The translations under genes and the position numbers were made by a program. The notes below the pieces were generated by a model. The model had not been told where the DNA came from, searched no databases, and worked only from the letters and a program-made list of their open reading frames with translations. From positions 1 through 54,659 of the forward strand of contig JAZQKZ010000073.1 in assembly GCA_045542415.1 (NCBI GenBank): a DNA stretch of 54,659 nt. The letters are read 5' to 3'. The DNA comes from UMGS1958 sp045542415. GTDB taxonomy: Bacteria > Bacillota > Clostridia > UBA1381. Below, piece after piece: positions 26,907-36,200 of the stretch (position 1 is the stretch's first letter; the number at the start of each line of letters is the position of its first letter).

Positions 26907-27140
26907 TCAGAAATCATGCCTGCCACCGGAATTGATTTTGTATTTTTCAAATATATTAACAATCTCATCAACAACCATGAAATCGGATAATTTCTCATCG
27001 CAAATTACCGATTTTATTTCATATAGAGCCGAAATAGCATTTGTATTGGCTATTTTATCTGCATCTATATCAATGTTTTCAATATTAGATTCCACAAGCT
27101 CGGATATATCCTTTTTAAGTAATTCTAATTTTATATTCAT
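26907..27140 (-). CDS. Small acidic conserved protein divergent from XRE regulator
   Basis: A 77-residue soluble, mostly helical protein beginning MNIKLELLKKDISELVESN and ending SGGRHDF. I recall similar short Clostridia proteins with a terminal (R/C)HDF, but no domain name can be given. I chose the start after GGAGGT; the longer frame would include the leader. It is AT-rich compared with neighbours and divergent from an XRE-type HTH gene, 116 bases apart, the layout of a small regulatory pair. No toxin fold is recognisable. Confidence 0.65.
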   Translation of the reverse strand: MNIKLELLKKDISELVESNIENIDIDADKIANTNAISALYEIKSVICDEKLSDFMVVDEIVNIFEKYKINSGGRHDF

Positions 27141-27256
27141 AAATACCTCCAAAAATATATATTGTCTCATTTTTACAACCGATTATAACATAAAATCATA
27201 GTAAAATCAATATAATAAGTGCTAAAAATGATACAAAATTATGGCGGTGAAAATGG

Positions 27257-27508
27257 ATGAAACAACGAACAAATGCGAATGGCAAGAATCTTATTGGTGA
27301 GAGATTAAAGGAATTGAGAAACAGAGCCGGACTGTCTCAAAGGGATTTAGCCCGTGAATTACAGCTAATCGGAATTGATATGGATAAGAATGTCATAACA
27401 CGAATCGAAACTAACAAGAGATATGTAACAGATTTTGAATTACAGGCAATTAAGCAGATATTTGGAATTACCTATGAGTACCTTATTGACGGTACTGAAC
27501 AGGATTAG
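27257..27508 (+). CDS. XRE-family helix-turn-helix regulator
   Basis: An 83-residue protein made almost wholly of an HTH_3 domain: LIGERLKELRNRAGLSQRDLAREL (about 12-35) with recognition helix around DMDKNVITRIETNKRYVTDFEL. It probably binds the 116-base divergent promoter region and its own gene. There is no second domain. ATG 27257 is taken; an out-of-frame ATG lies four bases earlier. The ribosome site (GGCGGTGA) is modest. Confidence 0.8.
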   Translation: MKQRTNANGKNLIGERLKELRNRAGLSQRDLARELQLIGIDMDKNVITRIETNKRYVTDFELQAIKQIFGITYEYLIDGTEQD

Positions 27509-27526
27509 GAAATATGCAAGGAAATT

Positions 27527-27556
27527 AACAGGGACGAGAAAAATCTCGTCCCTGTT
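27527..27556. terminator. Bidirectional terminator
   Basis: AACAGGGACGAGA-AAAA-TCTCGTCCCTGTT, a 13-bp perfect stem between the convergent XRE and alcohol dehydrogenase genes. Confidence 0.85.
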
Positions 27557-27573
27557 GTGATTGTGTCACTTAA

Positions 27574-28755
27574 TTAAAAATCAACCTCTGTTCCGTAGAA
27601 TGTGCACTTGTATAACTTTGCCATCTGCTCCGGTGTGATTGATCTCGGATTTGAGCCTGTGCATGCGTCTGCAACTGCGTTTGCAGCAATGTCATCAAGC
27701 TTCTCTAAGAATTCGTCTTCCTTAACGCCAAATTCCTGAATTGTCTTAGGAATACCCATTGCACGGTTAAACTCTTCAATCTTAGCGATTAATGCCTCAA
27801 CCTGTGACTTCTCTGATGTTCCGCCTAAGCCTACACGTCTTGCAATATCAGCATATCTTCTCATAGCCTCCGGCTCGTGAGCGTTATACTTGATAACGTA
27901 CGGTAAATAAATAGCGTTTGCACATCCATGCGGAATGTGACCTGTTGAGAAAGCAGCACCTGTCTTGTGTGCCATTGAGTGAACGATACCCAATAACGCA
28001 TTTGAGAATGCCTGACCTGCTAAGCACTGTGCATAGTGCATCTGCTCTCTTGCATCTAAATCCTTCTTATAGGATGCCGGTAAGTAATCAAATACCATCT
28101 CGATAGCCTTGATTGCTAACGGATCTGTAAACGGTGTATGTAATGTTGAAACATATGCCTCAACTGCGTGTGTTAAAGCATCCATACCTGTGTATGCAAC
28201 CTGTGTAATCGGTAATGACTCAACTAAATCCGGGTCAACGATTGCTACGTCCGGTGTGATTTCAAAGTCTGCTAACGGATACTTAATTCCCTTTGCGTAG
28301 TCTGTGATAACTGAGAAAGCTGTAACCTCTGTGGCAGTACCTGATGTTGACGGAATAGCACAGAACTTAGCCTTTGTTCTTAACTTCGGGAAGTTAAACG
28401 GAATACATAAATCCTCGAATGTTGTATCCGGATATTCATAGAATGCCCACATAGCCTTTGCAGCATCAATAGGTGAACCGCCGCCGATTGATACGATCCA
28501 GTCCGGCTCAAAATCACACATAGCCTGTGCACCCTTCATAACTGTCTCAACTGACGGATCCGGCTCAACGCCCTCAAAGAAAGCAACCTCCATGCCGCCC
28601 TCTTCCAAATAAGCCTTCGCCTTATCAAGGAAGCCGCCCTTTCTCATTGAGCTTCCGCCTGATACGATAATAGCCTTACGGCCGCCGAGGTTCTTAAGAT
28701 TCTCTAAAGAACCCTTTCCATAATACATGTCTCTCGGTAAAGTAAATCTTGCCAT
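27574..28755 (-). CDS. Iron-containing alcohol dehydrogenase
   Basis: A 393-residue group III (Fe-ADH) enzyme that uses NAD(P)H to interconvert an aldehyde and alcohol. The nucleotide-binding GGGSPIDAAKA is near residue 93-103, STSGTATEVTAFSVI near 136, and the metal ligands are in GMDALTHAVEAY (Asp and His near 192-196), and HSMAHKTGAAFSTGHIPHG (His near 260-279). It resembles fermentative 1-propanol/butanol or ethanol dehydrogenases of Clostridia; the exact substrate is open. GGAGGAAAAATC precedes the ATG. Codon use (TTA, TCA, ACA) suggests strong expression. Two Rex-like operators overlap its promoter, so it is probably induced at high NADH. Confidence 0.9.
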   Translation of the reverse strand: MARFTLPRDMYYGKGSLENLKNLGGRKAIIVSGGSSMRKGGFLDKAKAYLEEGGMEVAFFEGVEPDPSVETVMKGAQAMCDFEPDWIVSIGGGSPIDAAKAMWAFYEYPDTTFEDLCIPFNFPKLRTKAKFCAIPSTSGTATEVTAFSVITDYAKGIKYPLADFEITPDVAIVDPDLVESLPITQVAYTGMDALTHAVEAYVSTLHTPFTDPLAIKAIEMVFDYLPASYKKDLDAREQMHYAQCLAGQAFSNALLGIVHSMAHKTGAAFSTGHIPHGCANAIYLPYVIKYNAHEPEAMRRYADIARRVGLGGTSEKSQVEALIAKIEEFNRAMGIPKTIQEFGVKEDEFLEKLDDIAANAVADACTGSNPRSITPEQMAKLYKCTFYGTEVDF

Positions 28756-28782
28756 GATTTTTCCTCCTTTTTACTTACCCTT

Positions 28783-28803
28783 GGGGAGCTTTTGGCTCCT
28801 GCT
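28783..28803 (-). promoter_or_regulatory. Leader hairpin of the alcohol dehydrogenase gene
   Basis: On the minus strand GGAGC-CAAAA-GCTCC lies about 30 bases before the start codon, upstream of the GGAGG site. It matches in form the small hairpin in the eda leader. Confidence 0.5.
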
Positions 28804-28840
28804 TTGTTTTTTGATGCTTATAGCATTACGTTCCTCCGGA

Positions 28841-28902
28841 TTGTTATAATAATAACAATCACCACTTGTTATTATTATAACAAATTTATATATAAATTGC
28901 AA
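28841..28902 (-). promoter_or_regulatory. Promoter with tandem Rex-like operators
   Basis: On the minus strand TTGCAA (28897-28902), 17 bp, TATAAT (28874-28879). Two 18-bp palindromes, TTGTTAT-AATA-ATAACAA (28841-28858) and TTGTTAT-TATT-ATAACAA (28866-28883), lie 25 bp centre to centre; the second covers the -10. Each differs from the Rex consensus TTGTTAAnnnnTTAACAA by one symmetric base pair per half. Confidence 0.75.
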
Positions 28903-29012
28903 GCCTTTTTTAATATTTTTTTGTGGAAAATATAATATTTTTTGCAAGTATAAGAAAAACGGTACATGAAAAAAATAAACCTGTTATTTTTAACAAAATT
29001 TGCTGTATGGAT

Positions 29013-29041
29013 TTGACAAATATGATGGGAGAGAGTATAAT
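29013..29041 (+). promoter_or_regulatory. Promoter of mgtE
   Basis: TTGACA (29013-29018), 17 bp, TATAAT (29036-29041). It lies inside the longer open frame that runs into mgtE, so codons before it are not translated from this promoter. Confidence 0.85.
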
Positions 29042-29075
29042 AAAATTAAACAATGATGAAACGGAGGCGGAGGCA

Positions 29076-30422
29076 GTGGCTGTTACTTTAATTGATACAA
29101 TTGAGTTGCTTATTGACAATAAAAAATACACCGCCCTACGGGAGATTCTGACAATTCATAACGAAGCGGATATTGCCGTGCTTTTTGCGGAGCTTCCTGA
29201 ATCAGAGCTGCCCGTACTGTTTCGACTGTTGCCGAAGGATCTTGCGGCGGATGTGTTTGTGCATATGGACAGTGATTTGCAGGAGCTTCTCATTAAGGGC
29301 TTTTCCGACTCGGAGCTTAAAGCGGTGCTTGACGAGATTTATATTGATGACGCGGCGGATTTAGTGGAAGAAATGCCGGCAAATGTTGTTAAAAGAATTC
29401 TTGCCAACACGGACCCGAACAAAAGAAATGTCATAAACGAAATTTTAAAATATCCTGAGGACAGTGCCGGCTCGCTGATGACAACCGAATACATCAGTCT
29501 GAGACCTAAAATGACCGTGTCGGAGGCGATAAAACGAATCAGACGCACAATGAGCGGCAAGGAAACAATTTATACCTGTTATGTAACGGATGACAACAGA
29601 AATCTCTTGGGATATATTTCTGTAAAAACGCTTCTTCTTGCAAAACCGGATGATGTAATCCGTGATATAATGGAGGATGCGGTAATATGTGTCGGCACGA
29701 ATGACGACAAAGAGGAAGTTGCAAGAAAAATGTCGCATTACGACTTTATTTCAATGCCGGTTGTTGATGCGGAAAACCGTCTTGTCGGAATTGTTACTTT
29801 TGATGATGCTATTGATGTTATTCAGGAGGAAACAACAGAGGATATTGCAATGATGGCGGCTATCGCTCCGAGTGAGGACAGCTATTTTAAAACCTCTGAT
29901 TTCAGACATGCAAAGAGCAGAGTGTTCTGGCTGCTTGTGCTGATGCTCAGTGCCGCACTTACGGGTGCCATTATCACGGGCTATGAGGAGAGCTTTTCCG
30001 CAATGCCGATTTTGGTTTCGTTTATCCCTATGCTGATGGGTACGGGCGGAAACTGCGGCTCGCAAAGCTCCACGCTTGTTATACGAGGTATGGCGGTTGA
30101 TGAAATCAAAAGCAGTGATTTCTTCAAGGTACTCTGGCTGGAATTTCGTGTGTCGCTGTTGCTCAGTGTCGCACTTGCAATAGTAAACGGACTCCGTGTG
30201 CTTATACAGTACCGGGACGCAATGCTTGCGATTATAATTTCGCTTTCAATTATCGGTACGATAATAATGTCGGAGCTTATCGGTGCAATGCTTCCCATGC
30301 TGGCGAAAAAAATTAAGCTTGACCCGGCGGTTATGGCGTCGCCGCTTATCACAACAATTGTCGATGCAGGCTCGATACTTATATATTTCAATATTGCATG
30401 CAGATTTATTGAGGGAATATAA
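29076..30422 (+). CDS. mgtE: Magnesium transporter MgtE
   Basis: A 448-residue Mg2+ channel/transporter. The N domain (about 10-110, helical repeats with LLPKDLAADVF), two CBS domains (about 115-235, with MTTEYISLRPKMTVSEA and DFISMPVVD), and five membrane helices (about 265-448) with the pore segment MGTGGNCGSQSS near 330 are all present. The start is GTG 29076, preceded by GGAGGCGGAGG and only about 28 bases after the predicted transcription start. Longer frames overlap the promoter. Length then agrees with the family. The CBS domains and N domain sense cytoplasmic Mg2+. Confidence 0.95.
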   Translation: MAVTLIDTIELLIDNKKYTALREILTIHNEADIAVLFAELPESELPVLFRLLPKDLAADVFVHMDSDLQELLIKGFSDSELKAVLDEIYIDDAADLVEEMPANVVKRILANTDPNKRNVINEILKYPEDSAGSLMTTEYISLRPKMTVSEAIKRIRRTMSGKETIYTCYVTDDNRNLLGYISVKTLLLAKPDDVIRDIMEDAVICVGTNDDKEEVARKMSHYDFISMPVVDAENRLVGIVTFDDAIDVIQEETTEDIAMMAAIAPSEDSYFKTSDFRHAKSRVFWLLVLMLSAALTGAIITGYEESFSAMPILVSFIPMLMGTGGNCGSQSSTLVIRGMAVDEIKSSDFFKVLWLEFRVSLLLSVALAIVNGLRVLIQYRDAMLAIIISLSIIGTIIMSELIGAMLPMLAKKIKLDPAVMASPLITTIVDAGSILIYFNIACRFIEGI

Positions 30423-30427
30423 ACATC

Positions 30428-30455
30428 TTGACATTGGATTATAAAGTGATATAAT
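30428..30455 (+). promoter_or_regulatory. Promoter of the PsiE-like/MATE operon
   Basis: TTGACA (30428-30433), 16 bp, TATAAT (30450-30455), a few bases after the mgtE stop. Confidence 0.8.
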
Positions 30456-30487
30456 ATATATTAAGATAAATAGTTAGGAGAAATATT

Positions 30488-30952
30488 ATGCGCAAGAAGC
30501 TTCAGGAGAAAATGTTCGAGTTGAGTTATCTGTTTGAACTCATGATTTCACTTATAGTCGGTATCGCTATCGTTATACTCGGAATAAGACTGTTTGCAGA
30601 AATGATTGGTACATCGATTTCGGGTCAGGGTGAAAATATTTTGGTTAATATACTTGACAATGCAATTACTCTTGCAATCGGTGTTGAGTTTATAAAGATG
30701 CTTTGCAAGCATACACCGGAAACGGTAATTGAGGTGCTTGCGTTTGCACTGGCACGTCAGCTTATTGTGTTCCATACAACCCCGTTGGAAAATCTTATTA
30801 CTGTAGCGGCAATAGCTATATTGTTTGCGGTTCGAAAGTTCTTCTTAAGACGTGGAGACGTAATTGAAAATCCGGACGGATTCCTGGAAATCGGAAAAAG
30901 AACAAAAAAAGCGGAGAAGAATGACGAAAAAGAGGCGAATAAAGATGCGTAA
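30488..30952 (+). CDS. PsiE-like small membrane protein
   Basis: A 154-residue protein with four hydrophobic helices (about 14-38, 53-72, 80-98, 102-120) and a charged, lysine-rich tail. The arrangement and the ALARQLIVFH segment near 98 resemble the phosphate-starvation-inducible PsiE family, for which no biochemical activity is known. The assignment is tentative. AGGAGAAAT precedes the ATG, and the MATE transporter gene overlaps its last eight bases. Confidence 0.6.
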   Translation: MRKKLQEKMFELSYLFELMISLIVGIAIVILGIRLFAEMIGTSISGQGENILVNILDNAITLAIGVEFIKMLCKHTPETVIEVLAFALARQLIVFHTTPLENLITVAAIAILFAVRKFFLRRGDVIENPDGFLEIGKRTKKAEKNDEKEANKDA

Positions 30953-32297
30953 ATTACGCTATAATAAAAATACGGTAAAAGCGGCACTTACAATGGCATT
31001 TCCTGCCATTGTAGAGTCGTTTTTTGTTGCATTTGCAGGACTTGTTGACTCATATATGGTGAGCGGGCTTGGCTCGGAGGCGGTTGCGGCGGTAGGACTT
31101 ACCACACAGCCCAAATTTGTGGGACTGTCTCTGTTTTTTGCCCTTAATGTGTCAATATCCGCACTCGTGGCAAGACGCTACGGCGAGAATAAAAAGGACA
31201 GGGCAAACAGTATTTTGCTTACATCGCTTATTATGATTGTTGTTCTGGCAGTGGCAATTTCTGCTGTACTTGTTATACTTGCACCGCAGATTATGACATG
31301 GTGCGGTTCAACACCTGAAACGCACGGGCATGCAGTGGCATATTACCGAATAATAATGGGCGGTATGATTTTTAACTGCATACAAATGGGTATTAACTCT
31401 GCACAAAGAGGTGCAGGAAATACAAAAATTACAATGCGTACCAACATGACCTCAAACATAGTGAATATAATATTGAACTATGTCCTTATAACCGGCAGAT
31501 TCGGATTTCCTGCACTTGGAATACAGGGTGCGGCATTTGCAACGGTAATCGGAACGGTGGTTTCAAGTATAATGAGTGTAATCTCAATTCTGAATCCGGA
31601 CGGATTTATAAGTATTCCGTACATAATTAAAAACCGCATAATGCCGTCACTAAAGGCATTTGCAGATATCATAAAGGTTGGCTATAGTGTATTCTTTGAA
31701 CAGCTTCTGATGCGAATCGGATTTGTCATGACTGCACTTATGGCGGCAGATCAGGGAACCTCCGCAATGGCGGCACATCAGGTTGTGATGAATCTGATGG
31801 GACTTTCGTTCTCATTCGGCGACGGCTTGCAGACCGCAGCAGTGGCATTAATCGGCAGAAGCCTCGGAGAGGGCAGGCCGGAACGTGCAAAGGAATACGG
31901 AAGTGTGTGTCAGATGATAGGCGGCGTGATTTCAATTTCGCTTGCTGTTATTTATCTGCTTGCTGCAAAGCCGCTTATGAATGCATTTTTTGATGAGGCG
32001 GAGATTGTAAATATCGGCGTGAGCATCATGTATGTAACGATTATAATAGTACTCTTCCAGGTAAGACAGGTTATATATATGGGCTGTCTGCGAGGTGCCG
32101 GAGATACGTTATATACAGCGATTACCGTTATGATAAGTGCAACGATTATAAGAACCGTTGTATCATATCTGTGCGGATATACCCTGGGATGGGGAATAGT
32201 AGGTATCTGGATGGGTGTTCTGGGTGACCAGATCGGCAGATATACTTGTGCCATGATACGCTTTAAAGCAGGTAAATGGGTACAGATTAAAATATAG
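30945..32297 (+). CDS. MATE-family multidrug efflux transporter
   Basis: A 450-residue, twelve-helix transporter of the MATE (NorM/DinF) superfamily, which exports cationic drugs or metabolites with Na+ or H+. Typical segments are MAFPAIVESFFVAFAGLVDSYMVSGLG (about 14-40, quoted in part: VDSYMVSGLG), the central repeat FEQLLMRIGF near 250, and GAGDT near 385. I chose ATG 30945, preceded by AGAGGCG; an ATG at 30921 with GGAG is possible. It overlaps the preceding gene by eight bases. Substrate unknown. Confidence 0.9.
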   Translation: MRKLRYNKNTVKAALTMAFPAIVESFFVAFAGLVDSYMVSGLGSEAVAAVGLTTQPKFVGLSLFFALNVSISALVARRYGENKKDRANSILLTSLIMIVVLAVAISAVLVILAPQIMTWCGSTPETHGHAVAYYRIIMGGMIFNCIQMGINSAQRGAGNTKITMRTNMTSNIVNIILNYVLITGRFGFPALGIQGAAFATVIGTVVSSIMSVISILNPDGFISIPYIIKNRIMPSLKAFADIIKVGYSVFFEQLLMRIGFVMTALMAADQGTSAMAAHQVVMNLMGLSFSFGDGLQTAAVALIGRSLGEGRPERAKEYGSVCQMIGGVISISLAVIYLLAAKPLMNAFFDEAEIVNIGVSIMYVTIIIVLFQVRQVIYMGCLRGAGDTLYTAITVMISATIIRTVVSYLCGYTLGWGIVGIWMGVLGDQIGRYTCAMIRFKAGKWVQIKI

Positions 32298-32298
32298 A

Positions 32299-32336
32299 AA
32301 AAAACCTTTTGCAGATTGAACTGCAAAAGGTTTTTT
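32299..32336. terminator. Bidirectional terminator
   Basis: AAAAAACCTTTTGCAG-ATTGAA-CTGCAAAAGGTTTTTT, a 16-bp perfect stem between the convergent MATE and AraC genes; it ends at the last base of the AraC stop codon. Confidence 0.95.
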
Positions 32337-33136
32337 CATTTGTTATCCTGTTTATAAAGCTCACCGACGCTGTCTTTATATTCTCTGGGTGTCATCCGGT
32401 AAATACGTTTGAATGCACGGTTAAAGGTAGTCTGGCTCGAAAATCCGGACTCGTTGCATATATTTGTTATTGATTCATTTGTGGAACGTATCATGCCTGC
32501 TGCATATTCGGCACGGATCAGTGAGAGATAATTAGGCAGGCTGATTTTTATACTCTTTGAAAAAGTATGTGAAATATAGTATTTGCTGACATTGAACTCC
32601 CTGGCAAGTGAATCAAGCGTGATTTCTTCCGTGAAATTCTGTGCTATATAGTGAACAATTTTCTGTGTAAGATTTTCTACAGGGATTGAATCTGTGTGCG
32701 ACAGCTTCACTTTTTTCATGAGCTTCGATAATATAACAAGCGACCATGCAAGTCTTTCGGGAAACTCATCGGCATTAAGCAGCTCACAAAATGCAAGCTT
32801 TGTTGAATTGTCAAGCTCTGTAATTATGGGGTTTTCGGGGATATGCGTGTCGAAGTTCGGAAACAGTCCCTTAAACAGAGCGGGTGAGCAAATCAGCAAT
32901 AATTGGTCGGTATCACGGTATTCGTTGCGGTAGTAGGAATGCACGAGGTTAGGGAAGATAATTGCAGCTTCCCCCTCTTTCACTTCATAATCCTTGCCGT
33001 CTATATGTACATGCTGACCTACCTTAAATACATATACAATCTCAATATGTCCGTGAATATGCGAATTGTAGCGCAGCTCGCGGGCGTTATGTATTATCTC
33101 AATATCTGATGACTGAAATTCATAATACGGTACCAT
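32336..33136 (-). CDS. AraC-family transcriptional regulator
   Basis: A 266-residue regulator. An N-terminal cupin sensor (about 1-110, with HIHGHIEIVYVF near 24 and GEAAIIFPNLVHSYY near 55) precedes two C-terminal HTH motifs: LDSLAREFNVSKYYISHTFSK near 175 (quoted in part) and ITNICNESGFSSQTTFNRAF near 225, ending MTPREYKD. Such regulators sense a sugar in the cupin and activate carbohydrate genes. I chose ATG 33136 because AAGGAG lies eight bases upstream. It is divergent from the GH3 gene and shares overlapping promoters with it, so it is the likely activator of that gene. Confidence 0.9.
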   Translation of the reverse strand: MVPYYEFQSSDIEIIHNARELRYNSHIHGHIEIVYVFKVGQHVHIDGKDYEVKEGEAAIIFPNLVHSYYRNEYRDTDQLLLICSPALFKGLFPNFDTHIPENPIITELDNSTKLAFCELLNADEFPERLAWSLVILSKLMKKVKLSHTDSIPVENLTQKIVHYIAQNFTEEITLDSLAREFNVSKYYISHTFSKSIKISLPNYLSLIRAEYAAGMIRSTNESITNICNESGFSSQTTFNRAFKRIYRMTPREYKDSVGELYKQDNK

Positions 33137-33163
33137 AACAATGCTCCTTGTAATAGTGCAATT

Positions 33164-33223
33164 TTTGACTGATTTCATAAACTCTTTGACTATTATTATA
33201 CATGAAGTTGTGATATAATTCAA
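33164..33223. promoter_or_regulatory. Divergent araC/GH3 promoters with 21-bp direct repeats
   Basis: Minus strand: TTGAAT (33218-33223), 17 bp, TATAAT (33195-33200) for the AraC gene. Plus strand: TATAAT (33214-33219) for GH3, with no recognisable -35. TTTGACT occurs at 33164-33170 and 33185-33191, 21 bp apart; the surrounding 21-mers agree at 14 positions. Direct repeats two helical turns apart next to a missing -35 fit an AraC-type activator site. Confidence 0.65.
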
Positions 33224-33299
33224 GTATAAAATATAAATAATATCCCTGTTTTACGGAATTATTTGAGAGCTTTGGAAATAAATGAAAGGACGGAAATTT

Positions 33300-36200
33300 A
33301 TGAACATGAAAAAGCTTTGTGCATTGACTCTTGCGGCTTCAATGGCTTTATCAACCGTTCCGGTGTTTGCATCAACAACTACCGATGCAAACGGCTACGG
33401 TACAGTAACAGTTAATGCAGACGGATCAACAACCCTTAACTTCGGTAATAATTCGATTACGCAGAGTGGTAAAGGAAGCATTATTACAGATTCCACATAC
33501 GGAGTATTAAGACCGGATAACTTAAAGGGTCAGAACAACGTGGCTGTTCTTACAATGCCCGAAATTGACCTCAGTACAACAACATATGATAAGGTTGACC
33601 TTTTAGCGGCTTGTAAGAATGACGTATCGGTAAGCGTAAAGGTGGGCGGCACAGAGATTGCAACATTTAATGCAGTAAACAACGGCAGCTGGGATACGTT
33701 CAGCACAAACACAGCAGATATTATGACAACTGCCGCAAGCGGTAATGCGACAATGGAAATTACACATTTAAGCGGTAACGGCTACTGCGGTAACTACATA
33801 TCATTAAAGTTCTATGACTCGGATGCTCCGGTAGTTACTCCGGACCCGAATGCCACAACAGCACCGACAGCACTTCCGGCAACTCCGGCACCGACAGAGG
33901 TACCTGAGGGACTTTTACCGTATCAGGACACATCACTCTCATTTGAAGAGAGAACAGCAGACCTCGTATCAAGAATGACACTTGAAGAAAAGGTTTCACA
34001 GCTTGGTAAGGACGCACCGGCTATTGAGCGTTTGGGTATAAGCAAGTACGGCTGGTGGAAGGAGTGCTTACACGGTGTTGCAAGACAGGGTGTTGCTACA
34101 AACTTCCCGGCACCGCTTGCACTCTCAAATACATGGAACCGTGACCTCGTTTACAGTGTTGCGGACATCACCTCAACAGAGGCAAGAGGAAAGAACAACA
34201 GATATAATCTTTCATACTACACACCGACAATCAATATGGCTCGTGACCCGAGATGGGGACGTAATGAGGAGACATATGGTGAGGACCCGTATCTGACAGG
34301 TCAGCTCGGCGGTGAGTTTGTAAAGGGTATGCAGGGCGATGACGAGAAATATATCAAGATTATCGCTACAATCAAACACTATGCTGCAAATAACAACGAG
34401 GCAAACCGTCGCGGCGGTTCATCGTTAATGAGCGAGTTTACATTAAGAAACTACTATACAAAGGTATTCCAGAATGTATGTGAAATCGTAATGCCGGGTT
34501 CGGTAATGTCATCATACAATGCAACAACAATCTATAGAAACGGCGAGCTTTTATACAACTATTTACCTTCAGCAGCAAATGAGTATCTCTTAACAGACCT
34601 TTTAAGACGTAACTGGGGCTTTGACGGCTATGTTACAACGGACTGCGGTGCCGGCGAGGACTTAGTCAAGAATACTGCATATAAGCAGGGCGTATTAGGC
34701 ACAACAAGTGCAGAGTATGGCGAGTACATCGCAGAGGCACTTATGGCAGGTATGGACCTTGAATGTAATCTCGGCGGCGGTAACATGTCAACTACATACG
34801 GTGCAGACGCAGTTTTAAGCGGCTACATCACAGAGGAACAGCTTGAAACAGCTATCTATCACTTATTCTTACAGCGTTTCCGAACAGGTGAGTTTGATGA
34901 CAACAGTGCATACAGAGACATTACATCAGCAATGATTGAAACAGACGAGCATGTTGCAGTTTCAGAACAGGCAGCAGAGGAGTCATGGGTACTCTTAAAG
35001 AATGACGATAACATTCTTCCGGCTACAACAGCAAAGAATGTAGCAGTTGTAGGTAACATGGCAAATACACTTGCATTAGGTGACTATGCAGGTTCACCGA
35101 CAAAGACAACAAACCCGATTGAGGGTATGACAGCGGAATTTGCAAAGCAGGGTGCAACAGTAAGTCACCTTGGTGCAGTTGCAGATGACGAGAAGCTTTT
35201 CAATGTAAAGAGCATAACATTAGTATTAAAGGACGGCAAGACAAGAAGCGTTGACCTTTCAAAGGCAACAGTTTCAAATGGTATGAGCCTTTCAAACGGC
35301 ACATTAGTTGACGTTACACCACAGGCTGCTGCTGTAATCAAGGGTGTAAACTTCCTTGACGTTGCATCAGTAAAGGTTGAAATGGCAACAGGTGCACAGA
35401 TGGGCGGTTCTTTAAATATTGCATACGGTAACGGCGGTCCGACAGTGGCATCAATCGAGTCAGTGCCTACAGCAAGCACAAGCACATATGCAGTATGTGA
35501 GGGTGTATATACAGGTGAAGACGGCGGTTACAACGGTACAGAGGATATGTACATTTCAGCAAGTCCGGCAGTTGCTCCGTTCTCGGTTGAGACATATAAA
35601 GCAGAGCTTGATGCAGCGGATATAATCATTGCATATGCAGGTACAATTCCAAAGCAGGACGGTTTCGGTGAGTCAGACTCAGCAGAGTCAAATGACAGAG
35701 AGTCAATCGACCTCCCGACACATCAGTCACACGTTGCAGAAATCACAGCAGCATATCCGGATAAGACCATTGTTGCAATGCAGACAGTAGGTCAGATGAA
35801 CGTTGAGCCGTTTATGGATAACACTAAGGCAATCCTCTGGACATCATACAACGGTCAGACACAGGGTACAGCTTTAGGTAAGGTTCTTACAGGTCAGGTT
35901 AATCCGTCAGGTAAGCTTACAACAACATGGTATAAGAATGATGACTTACAGAAGATGGTTCTTGCCAACAGAGCAAAGCAGACCATCGGAGGTATCGAGG
36001 GCTACTACACAGATTATGATATCTGGCCGACAGATACACATAAGGGTATAACATATCAGTACTATACAGGCACACCGGTTTATCCGTTCGGTTACGGTTT
36101 GAGCTACACAAGCTATGAGTACTCAAATATGACAGCGGATAAGACAGATGTTGACGCTAACGGTACAGTTAAGTTTAAAGTTGATGTAAAGAACACAGGT

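Noticed and set aside
28781..28900. Riboswitch in the alcohol dehydrogenase leader
   Set aside because: The inverted repeats are palindromic 7-4-7 operators overlapping the -10; the remaining leader is too short for a known aptamer.
28923..29075. N-terminal extension of MgtE from GTG 28923
   Set aside because: It overlaps a full consensus promoter and has no ribosome site; the GTG at 29076 has one and gives the family length.
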